This document shows positions 24,165 to 31,738 of a DNA stretch of 36,922 bases, piece after piece. Both the position numbers and the translations under genes were made by a program. A model generated the notes under the pieces. That model saw nothing but the letters and a program-made list of their open reading frames with translations, searched no databases and was not told where the DNA came from. This DNA is from Bacteroidota bacterium (GTDB taxonomy: Bacteria > Bacteroidota > Bacteroidia > Sphingobacteriales > Sphingobacteriaceae). Location: positions 1 to 36,922 of the forward strand of contig JAFDZK010000007.1 of assembly GCA_018267005.1 (NCBI GenBank). Reading direction: 5' to 3'. Position 1 is the stretch's first letter, and each line of letters starts with the position of its first letter.

Positions 24165-25520
24165 CTATACAACGATATTGGATGGTCTTCTCGTCAAAAG
24201 TCTTATTATCGCCCAGGCAGTAATATAGGCAAAAGCGCACATCACAAACATAATGAGATATGCCGTTTGGGGATGTGTATGGTAGGCCGTATTCAATATG
24301 CCCGATAACCGCTGAATAATGACCCCGCCAATACCACCGGCCATGCCGCCGATACCGGTAACTGAGCCAATAGCTTTTTTGGGGAACATGTCCGACACCG
24401 TAGTAAACAGGTTGGCCGACCATGCCTGGTGCGCCGCAGCACCAATGCAGATCATGGCGATGGCCAACGTAGCGGCATAATTGCCAAATACAGCCTTATC
24501 GCCAAAATATTGTGTGAGCAATAGAACCAGCGGAAGTAGGGCAATGACGAACATCGCCGTCATGCGAGCCTTAAATACCGGCATACCACGGTTTATCATG
24601 GTACGCGGAAGATTGCCGCCATAAGTGCTGCCAATGATGGAAATAGCATAAACGATGAACGTGGGCCACATGATCTGGTGGATGGTCATTCCGAATTGTT
24701 TTTTCAGGTAGTCGGGCAGCCAGAAAAGCAGAAACCACCAGATACCATCCGTCATGAACTTGCCCCAAAAAAAAGCCCACGTTTGTGGATAACGGAATAA
24801 TCTTCGCCATGATATTTTTTCATTTACTGCTACATCTTCCGATGGAGCAACATGCATCGCCAGGTCGTCCTCATGAATAAGATCAAATTCCTTTTTGGAA
24901 AGGTATTTACATTCCGCAGGCTTGCTATACAGCAGGAACCAAAAGATCAGCCATAAGAAACCAACTGATCCCGTTATGATATAAGCCATCTTCCAGCCCA
25001 GGGCTTCGCCCCAATGAATAAGACACCAGGGCACAAATAAGGCCGCTATCATAGCCCCTATGTTGGCGCCGCTGTTGAAAATACCCGTCGCCAAGGCTCT
25101 TTCCTTCTTAGGGAACCATTCGGCGACGGCTTTGATAGATGCCGGGAAATTTCCCGCTTCTCCAATACCGAATAAACTCCTTACCGCCGTATGCACCACA
25201 ACCGAGCTGCCGGCAAAAGCATTCAATATGCCGAATATGGACCAGGTTATCAGCGAAAGTGCAAGGCCCAGTTTGGTGCCTATTTTATCGACCACCAAGC
25301 CGGCAACAATGGTTATGCCCGCATAAAAAGCGGTGAAAAACGAGGTAATGTATGAGTATTGATTGTCTGTCCAACCAAAACCGCCCTTGGCTATAGGAGT
25401 ACAAAAGTAATCCTTTACGTAGCTGATTACCTGGCGATCCATATAGTTGATAGTGGTGGAAAATAGCAGCAATGTTGCAATTACCCATCTGTAATTACCG
25501 ACTCTTTCCGCTTTTATCAT
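24165..25520 (-). CDS. exuT: Hexuronate transporter, MFS (ACS family, ExuT-like)
   Basis: A 451-residue inner-membrane transporter with about 12 hydrophobic segments. Early signatures are YRWVIATLLLFSTTINYMDRQ, with the Arg and Asp typical of anion:cation symporters, and DKIGTKLGLALSLITWS, the loop 2-3 MFS motif. GIGEAGNFPASIKAVAEWFPKKERALATGIFNSG is highly characteristic of galacturonate/glucuronate permeases. A substrate of galacturonate or unsaturated uronate fits the neighbours. It follows a 100-residue unknown gene by 12 bases on the same strand. It converges with the YhcH-like gene, with only 10 bases between the two stops and no terminator visible. Confidence 0.92.
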   Translation of the reverse strand: MIKAERVGNYRWVIATLLLFSTTINYMDRQVISYVKDYFCTPIAKGGFGWTDNQYSYITSFFTAFYAGITIVAGLVVDKIGTKLGLALSLITWSIFGILNAFAGSSVVVHTAVRSLFGIGEAGNFPASIKAVAEWFPKKERALATGIFNSGANIGAMIAALFVPWCLIHWGEALGWKMAYIITGSVGFLWLIFWFLLYSKPAECKYLSKKEFDLIHEDDLAMHVAPSEDVAVNEKISWRRLFRYPQTWAFFWGKFMTDGIWWFLLFWLPDYLKKQFGMTIHQIMWPTFIVYAISIIGSTYGGNLPRTMINRGMPVFKARMTAMFVIALLPLVLLLTQYFGDKAVFGNYAATLAIAMICIGAAAHQAWSANLFTTVSDMFPKKAIGSVTGIGGMAGGIGGVIIQRLSGILNTAYHTHPQTAYLIMFVMCAFAYITAWAIIRLLTRRPSNIVV

Positions 25521-25532
25521 AATTTAACTGGT

Positions 25533-25835
25533 TTACCTGGCCTGCTCTACGAGCTTCAGCGCGTTTTGTGTGTCAATATACAACTGATCGTACAATTGTT
25601 GTGATAAAATTTCCCTGGTGATCAATTTGCTTCCCATACCTGCCAGGTTGATTGCTTTAACAAATCGGGTACTGTGCATGTCTTTGCCTGACGGTCTAAA
25701 AGTTGCCACGATCTCGCCCTCGCTCAGTTTCGATCCAAGCAAAGATTTGATGCTTTTTTTGAATGCGGCGATACATAGTGCTAAGGTGTCGGCAAACGTT
25801 AAGTCAAGGTTAAATGTGACTGTCTTAAATTTCAT
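25533..25835 (-). CDS. Hypothetical 100-residue protein upstream of exuT
   Basis: A cytoplasmic protein with no signal peptide or membrane segment and a single cysteine. It begins MKFKTVTFNLDLTFADTLAL, then has a Lys/Ser-rich helix (FKKSIKSLLGSKLS) and ends in a predicted helix (YIDTQNALKLVEQAR). I do not recognise the family. The start is an ATG 74 bases from the divergent racemase gene, and the stop is 12 bases before exuT, so it is probably the first gene of the exuT mRNA. A regulatory or uronate-linked role is only a guess from position. Confidence 0.65.
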   Translation of the reverse strand: MKFKTVTFNLDLTFADTLALCIAAFKKSIKSLLGSKLSEGEIVATFRPSGKDMHSTRFVKAINLAGMGSKLITREILSQQLYDQLYIDTQNALKLVEQAR

Positions 25836-25909
25836 TAGTATTTGTCAGCCGCAAATAAAATTAAATATCCCAGGGTAACCCACGAAATATTTATTGCCAT
25901 CTTCACATC

Positions 25910-26602
25910 ATGAGAATTTTAGGCCTTATTGGCGGCATTAGTTGGGTATCAACAACTGACTACTATAAACTGATCAACCAGGGTATCAACGAAAAGCTTG
26001 GCGGACTGGAATTCGCCGAATGCATGATCTATTCATTTAACTATGGGGATATCAAACGCAACAATGATACCGAAAACTGGGACAATACCCTTCAGATGCT
26101 CACAAAAGCCTCGCTAGCAATGAAAAACTCGGGCGCGGAGGCTATTATACTTTGCGCCAATACCATGCATTTGATAGCTGATCGGTTGGAGCAGAATGTT
26201 CAATTGCCAGTAATACATATCGCAACAGCCACTGCCGAAGCCGTCGGGCAGAAGGGGTTGAAAAAAGTGGGACTCTTAGGAACAAAATTTACGATGGAAA
26301 GGGCATTTTTCCGGGATAAGTTAACCGAACGCGGTATCGAGGTGGTAATACCGGCTGATGCAGACCGCGAACATATCCACTATACTATTTTTGAAGAGTT
26401 CGGCAGGAATATTTTCACAGAAGACACTAAACAATTTTATATCAATGCGATTCGTAAACTCGCCGATCAGGGCGCCGAGGGGATCATACTCGGATGCACC
26501 GAGATACCAATGTTGCTAAACCAAAATGACGTGGACATGCCGCTTTTCGACACCATGCTGATCCACGCGCAGGCTGCGGTTAGGTTTGCACTGGACGAAT
26601 AG
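25910..26602 (+). CDS. Aspartate/glutamate racemase family protein
   Basis: A 230-residue cytoplasmic protein of the cofactor-independent PLP-free racemase fold. The two catalytic cysteines of the family are present: Cys82 in LCANTMH and Cys196 in ILGCTEIP. The N-terminus MRILGLIGGISWVSTTDYY is typical of the aspartate-racemase (YgeA/RacX-like) group, and KVGLLGTKFTM marks the start of the second domain. The amino acid acted on cannot be inferred; YgeA-type enzymes are broad. The length is normal. It is divergent from the exuT operon and unlikely to belong to the uronate pathway. Confidence 0.92.
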   Translation: MRILGLIGGISWVSTTDYYKLINQGINEKLGGLEFAECMIYSFNYGDIKRNNDTENWDNTLQMLTKASLAMKNSGAEAIILCANTMHLIADRLEQNVQLPVIHIATATAEAVGQKGLKKVGLLGTKFTMERAFFRDKLTERGIEVVIPADADREHIHYTIFEEFGRNIFTEDTKQFYINAIRKLADQGAEGIILGCTEIPMLLNQNDVDMPLFDTMLIHAQAAVRFALDE

Positions 26603-26617
26603 CATAGCTATTATTTT
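26598..26617 (+). terminator. Weak hairpin at the end of the racemase gene
   Basis: AATAGC (26598-26603) and GCTATT (26607-26612) form a 6-bp stem with a 3-nt loop, followed by ATTTTC. The stem includes the stop codon TAG. It is AT-rich and weak, so termination is uncertain. Confidence 0.3.
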
Positions 26618-26688
26618 CTACTTGTATTACCCGCCAATGTGACGATGATCATTTTTTTCGCGCATGATAACGGATACCTTGGCAAACA

Positions 26689-27780
26689 ATGGGAATAAAA
26701 ATCGCCAGGGTCAAACTTAAACCGGTCGGGCGTCTTTCGCGGGCGTCGGTTTTGATATGGCGTACAGTACAGTTGGTGACATGGCTGGCCGGCGTGGCGA
26801 TTTTGTTCAGCCTAACCTTTTATCCGTCAATCGGATTGTTGGCCTTCTGGAACGTGCTGATACCGGCGGCTCCAGTGTTACTCGTTGTTTTTACCGGGCT
26901 TTGGCGAAACATTTGTCCCCTGGCCACCACGACCCTACTGCCGCGGCACCTTGGCCTGTCTGGTAGAAAAACGGTTAGCCAAAAAAAATCGGGGGTATTC
27001 AATTTCGTCGCAGTAATTGTACTCTTCGTGGTAGTGCCCCTGCGCCACGCAATTTTTAATACCAATGGCTTGGCGACCGCTATTCTGATCATCGGCCTGA
27101 CTGCCTGCGGGGTTGCGGTCGGATTTGTTTACGAATGGAAAAGCGCATGGTGTTCGGGTCTGTGCCCAATACACCCGGTTGAAAAATTATACGGCGGTAA
27201 TGTGATCGCTTCGGTGCCTAATTTACACTGCGACCTTTGCTGCAACTGTGTAGCCCCCTGCCCGGATTCGACCCATAATATCGACCCGGCACACGTCACT
27301 AAGTCTCATCCGCACCGGCGCAGCGGTCCATTTTTTACAGGCTGCCTGCCCGGATTTATCTGGGGCTGGTTCCATGTTCCGGACCAGCGTCAAATACATA
27401 GCCTTTATGAACTTGTTAAAGTTTACGAAATGCCGTTTTTAGGCATGGCCGTTACCTTCGCCCTCTACCTGATATTGCAAAAAATCGTTAACCATAAATA
27501 TGAAACGTACCTGACCAGCTTTTTTGCGGCGTCGGCTGTTTCGTGTTATTACTGGTACCGTCTTCCCGAACTTTTCGGTTTTGGCCATTATAGCAAAGAT
27601 GGTCTGCTGGTCAATCTTAAAGACATAGTGCCAGCGCCGGCGATATCCAGCTTCGCTGTTGCCGCAGTTCTTTTCTTTTTTTACTGGATGCTGTTCCGGG
27701 AAAAGAACCGGAAAAGCTGGTTGGTAAGGCCGGCCTTTGCTAAGAAGAGCGAATTGAAACGGCAACGGACAATAGTTTAA
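26689..27780 (+). CDS. Membrane-bound iron-sulfur protein (polyferredoxin-like)
   Basis: A 363-residue integral membrane protein with roughly six hydrophobic segments (about residues 24-45, 50-70, 106-120, 128-148, 250-268 and 318-337). A cytoplasm- or periplasm-facing loop carries CDLCCNCVAPCP: Cys181, Cys184, Cys187 and Cys191 fit CxxCxxCxxxCP exactly, the ligand pattern of a [4Fe-4S] ferredoxin cluster. Additional cysteines occur as RNICPLA (Cys76) and WCSGLCPIHP (Cys155, Cys159), recalling NapH/NosR/CcoG-type membrane ferredoxins. It probably carries electrons across or along the membrane. Its partner is unknown. It lies upstream of dps on the same strand, 114 bases away with a separate promoter-like site. 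Confidence 0.8.
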   Translation: MGIKIARVKLKPVGRLSRASVLIWRTVQLVTWLAGVAILFSLTFYPSIGLLAFWNVLIPAAPVLLVVFTGLWRNICPLATTTLLPRHLGLSGRKTVSQKKSGVFNFVAVIVLFVVVPLRHAIFNTNGLATAILIIGLTACGVAVGFVYEWKSAWCSGLCPIHPVEKLYGGNVIASVPNLHCDLCCNCVAPCPDSTHNIDPAHVTKSHPHRRSGPFFTGCLPGFIWGWFHVPDQRQIHSLYELVKVYEMPFLGMAVTFALYLILQKIVNHKYETYLTSFFAASAVSCYYWYRLPELFGFGHYSKDGLLVNLKDIVPAPAISSFAVAAVLFFFYWMLFREKNRKSWLVRPAFAKKSELKRQRTIV

Positions 27781-27847
27781 ACTAACGTTGGCATAATAAT
27801 GTCATGGTTAATTTTTCAAATCGCTGATACAACACGGACATAGTATA

Positions 27848-27881
27848 TTTGCTAACAAGTCATATTATCCGTTTACCTTCA
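27848..27881 (+). promoter_or_regulatory. Candidate dps promoter
   Basis: TTTG (27848-27851), 22 bases, then TACCTTCA (27874-27881), resembling the Bacteroidota TTTG / TAnnTTTG pattern with two mismatches in the second box and slightly long spacing. It ends 13 bases before the dps ATG, giving a very short leader. Confidence 0.3.
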
Positions 27882-27894
27882 TTATTCACACCTT

Positions 27895-28368
27895 ATGAAA
27901 CCGAACATTGGAATTACCGATAAGAACCGCCAGGCCGTTTCTGAACAACTGGCCAAATTGTTAGCCGACGAATTTGTGCTGTATACGAAAACGCGCAACG
28001 CACACTGGAACGTGGAAGGGCCCGATTTTCATTCTATGCACCTATTCTTCGAATCACAATACGAGGCGCTGGACGAAACCATGGATGCCGTAGCCGAACG
28101 TATTCGTCAGTTAGGACACTATGCTCCGGCCACCCTGAAAAGCTTCCTGGAACTGACGCATCTCGGCGAGCTGACCGAGCGCAGTAACGACAGCCTGGGT
28201 TTTATCCGCGAGCTTGTCGAGGATCATAATAGTATTATCGAGTTCATCAGAGGCAATATCAACCCCTTCGTGAATGATTACAGCGATGCCGGCACCAGTG
28301 ATTTTATTACCGGCCTGATGGAAGAGCACGAAAAAATGGTGTGGATGCTCCGCTCGCACCTGAAATAG
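27895..28368 (+). CDS. dps: Dps-family ferritin-like DNA-protection protein
   Basis: Oxidises and stores iron in a 12-subunit shell, usually with hydrogen peroxide as oxidant, protecting DNA during stress. The 157-residue four-helix protein has KTRNAHWNVEGPDFHSMHLFFE and ALDETMDAVAERIRQLG. His37, His49, Asp64 and Glu68 keep the exact spacing (12, 15, 4) of the intersubunit ferroxidase site. There is no long Lys-rich N-terminal tail of the sort E. coli Dps uses for DNA binding, so direct DNA binding is uncertain. A hairpin-forming repeat lies right after the stop codon. Confidence 0.95.
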   Translation: MKPNIGITDKNRQAVSEQLAKLLADEFVLYTKTRNAHWNVEGPDFHSMHLFFESQYEALDETMDAVAERIRQLGHYAPATLKSFLELTHLGELTERSNDSLGFIRELVEDHNSIIEFIRGNINPFVNDYSDAGTSDFITGLMEEHEKMVWMLRSHLK

Positions 28369-28370
28369 AA

Positions 28371-28447
28371 GTCTTTAGCCCAACGTCCTAAGTCTAAAGT
28401 CGCCCTGAGTAATGACTTTAGATTTAGGACTCAGACTAAGGACTTAA
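28371..28447. repeat. Heptanucleotide-phased inverted repeat between dps and the HAD gene
   Basis: The 77 bases split cleanly into 7-nt units: several of the form GTCnnnn on the left (gtcttta, gtcctaa, gtctaaa, gtcgccc) and complementary nGACTnn-type units on the right (tgacttt, ggactca, gactaag, gacttaa). CCTAAGTCTAAAGTC (28387-28401) pairs with GACTTTAGATTTAGG (28414-28428) over 15 bp with one G-U. It sits between convergent genes and probably acts as a two-way terminator. The 7-nt phasing suggests growth by tandem duplication. Confidence 0.7.
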
Positions 28448-28450
28448 AGA

Positions 28451-29227
28451 TCACCACCATTTCAGCGGAAGTTCAATCTCGTCTACCGAACCGGCTATCA
28501 TATCGGGTTTGAATGCGTAATTGCCTAATTCTTCTTTTTTAGCTATCCCCGACAGAACAAGTATGGTTTTATAGCCCATTTGTACACCACCCTGGATATC
28601 GGTTTCCATTGTGTCGCCAACCACGGTCGTTTCAGCGGTTTCAAGGCCGAGATACTTTCTTGCCGAGCGCATCATAACCGGGCTCGGCTTACCGGTTACA
28701 AAAGCCTTGCGGCCAGTGGCTTCTTCTATCATCGCCGTGGTGGCCGCTATACCCAGGTTGTTCCACCCGGGCTTTTTTGGCGAAGGGTCGCGATTGGTGG
28801 TGATGAATTTCGCGCCTGAAAGGATCATATCGACGGCCTTCTGCACCATCTCGAGTGTGAAATTTCGTCCTTCGCCCAACACCACGAATTCCGGATCGGT
28901 ATTTACCAGCGTAACGCCGTTCTCATGCAGGCTGGTAAGTAAACCTCCTTCGCCCAAAACATAAGCGGTGGTACCGTTCGGGCTTTGGTCGCCCAAAAAC
29001 TTGCCGGTAGCCATGGCGCTGGTATAAATATGGTCTTCCGTCACATCGATGCCCAGGCCTTTCAGTTTGCGAACTGCTTCAAGGCGGGTGCGCTGGCTGT
29101 TGTTGGTCATAAAAGTGAACGGGATATTTTTTTCAAGCAGTTTCTTTATAAAACGATCCGCGCCTTCTATCAGCATTTCGCCGCTGTAGATCACGCCATC
29201 CATATCGATCAGTAGTCCGTGTTTCAT
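28451..29227 (-). CDS. HAD-IIA family phosphatase (NagD-like)
   Basis: A 258-residue cytoplasmic phosphohydrolase. Motif I is LLIDMDGVIY (nucleophile Asp8, general acid Asp10), motif II is FMTNNSQRT, the motif III Lys is in VTGKPSPVMM, and motif IV is VVGDTMETDIQGG. The large C2-type cap between motifs II and III places it in subfamily IIA with NagD, PGP/phosphoglycolate-type and 4-nitrophenyl phosphatases. The natural substrate cannot be read from the sequence; NagD hydrolyses nucleotide and sugar phosphates broadly. It converges on dps across the heptamer repeat. Confidence 0.92.
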   Translation of the reverse strand: MKHGLLIDMDGVIYSGEMLIEGADRFIKKLLEKNIPFTFMTNNSQRTRLEAVRKLKGLGIDVTEDHIYTSAMATGKFLGDQSPNGTTAYVLGEGGLLTSLHENGVTLVNTDPEFVVLGEGRNFTLEMVQKAVDMILSGAKFITTNRDPSPKKPGWNNLGIAATTAMIEEATGRKAFVTGKPSPVMMRSARKYLGLETAETTVVGDTMETDIQGGVQMGYKTILVLSGIAKKEELGNYAFKPDMIAGSVDEIELPLKWW

Positions 29228-29345
29228 AGTTTAATAGTTGTGATTGCAACCAAATATAGGCCAAAATCTTTCAATATGGGTTCTATCTAACCCCGGTTTG
29301 GCAAACAAAAGCCGGATTATTGCGTTTTTGAGAAAACCTGATTTC

Positions 29346-29855
29346 ATGAGAAGATACCTGTTCACATTGGCATTATTACTGCCGCTTTTCGCATTTTCAC
29401 AAAAATTAAAAGAATACCGTGCTTCCAACGGTGTAACTTATCATCCGGGCGATACAATCCGGCTTGGCCTGGGCTCGATGCCTAATGGCGACTTTAAATA
29501 TATCCAGGTCAACCAGTTGCTGCCAGGGCCGCCCGATCCGCGGCGCAGCGGTGCACTGGCAGCCAGGAAAGATATGTCAAACGGCAGATACGTTATCAAA
29601 AAGATTGCCAGGGTGGAGCAGATGACAGGAGGGGAGCAAGTGGTTATTACGATACGTACAGGAGGGCTGCCGACGTGCGATGTGTGGATCGAGGCGGCTC
29701 TCTCGGCCTGCGAAGTGACGCCGTGCCGACAGAAAGCACCTGGTACGCCGACAAGCGTAGCCGACGAACTGATCAAACTGAAGAAGCTGCTGGACGAAGG
29801 TGCCATCACGAAAGCCGAATACGATGCTCAAAAGAAGAAATTGCTTGGCGAGTAG
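29346..29855 (+). CDS. Exported protein with C-terminal SHOCT domain
   Basis: A 169-residue protein. The frame is open from 29244, but ATG 29346 gives MRRYLFTLALLLPLFAFSQK, a clean signal peptide. The middle part (residues 20-125) holds short beta strands (NGVTYHPGDTIRLGLG, RYVIKKIARVEQ, EQVVITIRTG) and two cysteines, in LPTCDVW and ALSACEVTPC, possibly disulfide-bonded. The last 33 residues, VADELIKLKKLLDEGAITK and on to the C-terminus, are a typical SHOCT motif, a short helical hairpin often found at protein ends and thought to mediate oligomerisation. The function is unknown. It converges with the barrel-like gene, with 5 bases between stops. Confidence 0.85.
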   Translation: MRRYLFTLALLLPLFAFSQKLKEYRASNGVTYHPGDTIRLGLGSMPNGDFKYIQVNQLLPGPPDPRRSGALAARKDMSNGRYVIKKIARVEQMTGGEQVVITIRTGGLPTCDVWIEAALSACEVTPCRQKAPGTPTSVADELIKLKKLLDEGAITKAEYDAQKKKLLGE

Positions 29856-29860
29856 CCCTT

Positions 29861-30799
29861 TTAAAAGATATAGCTTACACCAATGGTATAAAAGAAATAG
29901 CTGCCGCTAATCCCGCCGCCGCTGTAATCGACCTGGTTAAATGGTCGGGTTAAGTACGGCGTAAAAGTAAACTGCCAGCTATTTAATGTATAACCGATCG
30001 GCAAGGATGCGCTGACCGCTAGTAAATTGTATTGTTTCACTTCCTGCGTTTTTTGGCGGGTCACGGTTTTAGTCAATATTTGCTGCTGCGATAACCCGGG
30101 GAAAAGCCTGGTAATAGGCGATACCAGGGCAGGGTCTGTCAACGCCCTGGGCACCTGCGAGTTAACGTAATAAGTTTCCGTAAACGACTGTGAGCCGGCA
30201 TAAGCAGTAATGGCAGGAGTTATTTTGAGCCCATTTAATTTCAGCAAGCCGGTTTTCAGGAGCCAAAGATCTTTTTCAACCTGGAAGGTGTTGATAATAT
30301 CGCGGTTGCTGCCCTTATCGAAACTATAGGTAATACCCACCGTGGTCTTAACTGGCCCATTGTAATAGAGTTGACCATCGAGGAGCACATTAAACGACGA
30401 AAGGATAATCGGGCTGTTGTTGGTAATAAAGTACTTAGTAGCTGTTATGTTTCCCCCGAATTTTCTGCCGGTGTCAAGCGAAAACATATACCCGGGTGTT
30501 ATACTAAGCCCTTCGGCCCCTGACTTTGCGCCGTTAACATCCCAATAGCCGATAGCGCTCACAAATAACCCGTGTTTAAAAACAGCGGTCGCGCCCGGCA
30601 TTAGCACCGGAACGTTCGTCGCGTCTCTCCGGCCGTCATAACTGAGGTTTGACATGTACACGGCGGTGGCGTTAAAGGTAGTGCTATGCACGCCTGGCAA
30701 CATCATCAAATCGGTGTCGGCTATTTTGTTTTGCGCCGCCGATCGTAACACGGGCAGAGAAAATAGCGTGACAAATAATAAACTGTATACGGTCTTCAT
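29861..30799 (-). CDS. Predicted outer-membrane beta-barrel protein of unknown function
   Basis: A 312-residue protein with a signal peptide (residues 1-22, ending RSAAQ). It then shows repeated alternating hydrophobic/polar strands with many aromatic and glycine residues (YMSNLSYDG, GLFVSAIGYWDV, GLSITPGYMFSL, TTVGITYSF, WQFTFTPYL) and ends with GVSYIF, a C-terminal Phe typical of barrel proteins recognised by BAM. No enzyme motif is visible. It is downstream of the alanine-rich exported protein gene (49 bases), and the gap holds a strong hairpin, so the two may be differentially expressed from one transcript. Confidence 0.8.
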   Translation of the reverse strand: MKTVYSLLFVTLFSLPVLRSAAQNKIADTDLMMLPGVHSTTFNATAVYMSNLSYDGRRDATNVPVLMPGATAVFKHGLFVSAIGYWDVNGAKSGAEGLSITPGYMFSLDTGRKFGGNITATKYFITNNSPIILSSFNVLLDGQLYYNGPVKTTVGITYSFDKGSNRDIINTFQVEKDLWLLKTGLLKLNGLKITPAITAYAGSQSFTETYYVNSQVPRALTDPALVSPITRLFPGLSQQQILTKTVTRQKTQEVKQYNLLAVSASLPIGYTLNSWQFTFTPYLTRPFNQVDYSGGGISGSYFFYTIGVSYIF

Positions 30800-30805
30800 A
30801 GATGA

Positions 30806-30840
30806 TATATTAAAATGAAGGGCCCGGAAAGCCCTTCATT
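30806..30840 (-). terminator. Hairpin between the alanine-rich and barrel genes
   Basis: AATGAAGGGC (30814-30823) and GCCCTTCATT (30831-30840) form a perfect 10-bp stem with a 7-nt loop. On the minus strand it is followed by TTAATATATC, a weak T-rich tail. It lies 9 bases after the alanine-rich gene stop and 15 bases before the barrel gene start, so it may be a partial terminator or an mRNA-stabilising hairpin. Confidence 0.6.
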
Positions 30841-30848
30841 TGTAGAGT

Positions 30849-31502
30849 TTACTGTTTGGAAGCCTGAGCGCTTAACCGGTCATCTGAACCTGCCTTTAAA
30901 TCTTCGCTATGCTTATTGGCGGTTGCAGAGGCCGACAGATTCGCCGAGGCTTTTGCCTTTACATTGCTTTTACCTGCCTTAGGCTTGCTGCCAGTTGACA
31001 TGGTCACTTGTCCCTTGGCTGCAGACTGACTGCTTTTAACGGATTTTGCACCTGATTGTTTGCTCTTAACAGTCGGACTTGCAACCGCATCGCCTTTGGA
31101 AGCGGCCGTTGCGGCTGTTTTATTAACGGTTATGGCATTATTTGCAGCCGTATTTTCGGTTACTGCCGCCGTCGCCGTTTTGACGTCTGAAGCTTGGTTT
31201 GTAGCGGTATTCGCAGATGCGTTCAGCGCGGTTTTCGCTGTAACAACGGTGCTTGCCGTCAAACCGGATGCCTTGGCAGCATTTGACTGTACAGCAGAGG
31301 CAGCCTTGGCAGCTGCTTGCCTCGTGGCGGCGGCGGTTTGCATAGTAGAATTTTTAATAGCTGCTGTAGCAGCCTGCCTGGATATGCCGGCACGCAAAGC
31401 AGCGTTAGTAGCTGTCGATACGGCAATATTGGCCTGTGCAAATGTGAACTGCGCGACGAGCATAGTCGTTGCAAACAGGACGGTTTTTAATACATTTTTC
31501 AT
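30849..31502 (-). CDS. Alanine-rich low-complexity exported protein
   Basis: A 217-residue protein. Residues 1-24 are a signal peptide (VLFATTMLVAQFTFAQA). The rest is low complexity: about a quarter of the protein is alanine, with most of the remainder Ser, Thr, Lys, Asn and Gln. It contains no Cys or Trp and almost no aromatic residues. Residues 25-100 favour Ala-rich helix (RQAATAAIKNS, TRQAAAKAASAV), and residues 140-200 are Lys/Ser-rich and basic. The composition recalls LEA-like, histone-like or surface-attached disordered proteins, but no family is recognised. The plus strand is also open here, a by-product of GC-rich Ala codons. It is followed by the beta-barrel gene. Confidence 0.8.
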   Translation of the reverse strand: MKNVLKTVLFATTMLVAQFTFAQANIAVSTATNAALRAGISRQAATAAIKNSTMQTAAATRQAAAKAASAVQSNAAKASGLTASTVVTAKTALNASANTATNQASDVKTATAAVTENTAANNAITVNKTAATAASKGDAVASPTVKSKQSGAKSVKSSQSAAKGQVTMSTGSKPKAGKSNVKAKASANLSASATANKHSEDLKAGSDDRLSAQASKQ

Positions 31503-31738
31503 TGGTTTTGTGTTTAGTTGTACAATAAATGGCCTTTAGGTCCATCGTTAGTTTTTCTTTTGATGGTATTCATAAGCCATGGTTTAATCATTCCGTAACA
31601 TTCACGTTACAGGTACTGAAAATCAACACGAAAAACTGCTTATTTAAAGCTTTCGGCATTTTGACCGAACTATTTTCACGGAAAATAAGGGCTACTCTAT
31701 CATGAAATGACCTGTACAATGTTTACTTTTAGCGCTGC

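Noticed and set aside
28371..28447. A CRISPR-like array, because of regular short repeats.
   Set aside because: The 7-nt units are too short, have no spacers, and form one hairpin; no cas genes are present.
31060..31539. A 159-residue plus-strand frame opposite the alanine-rich gene, with a hydrophobic Ala/Val-rich translation.
   Set aside because: Explained by the reverse complement of Ala/Thr/Lys codons; the minus-strand frame has a real signal peptide and operon context.
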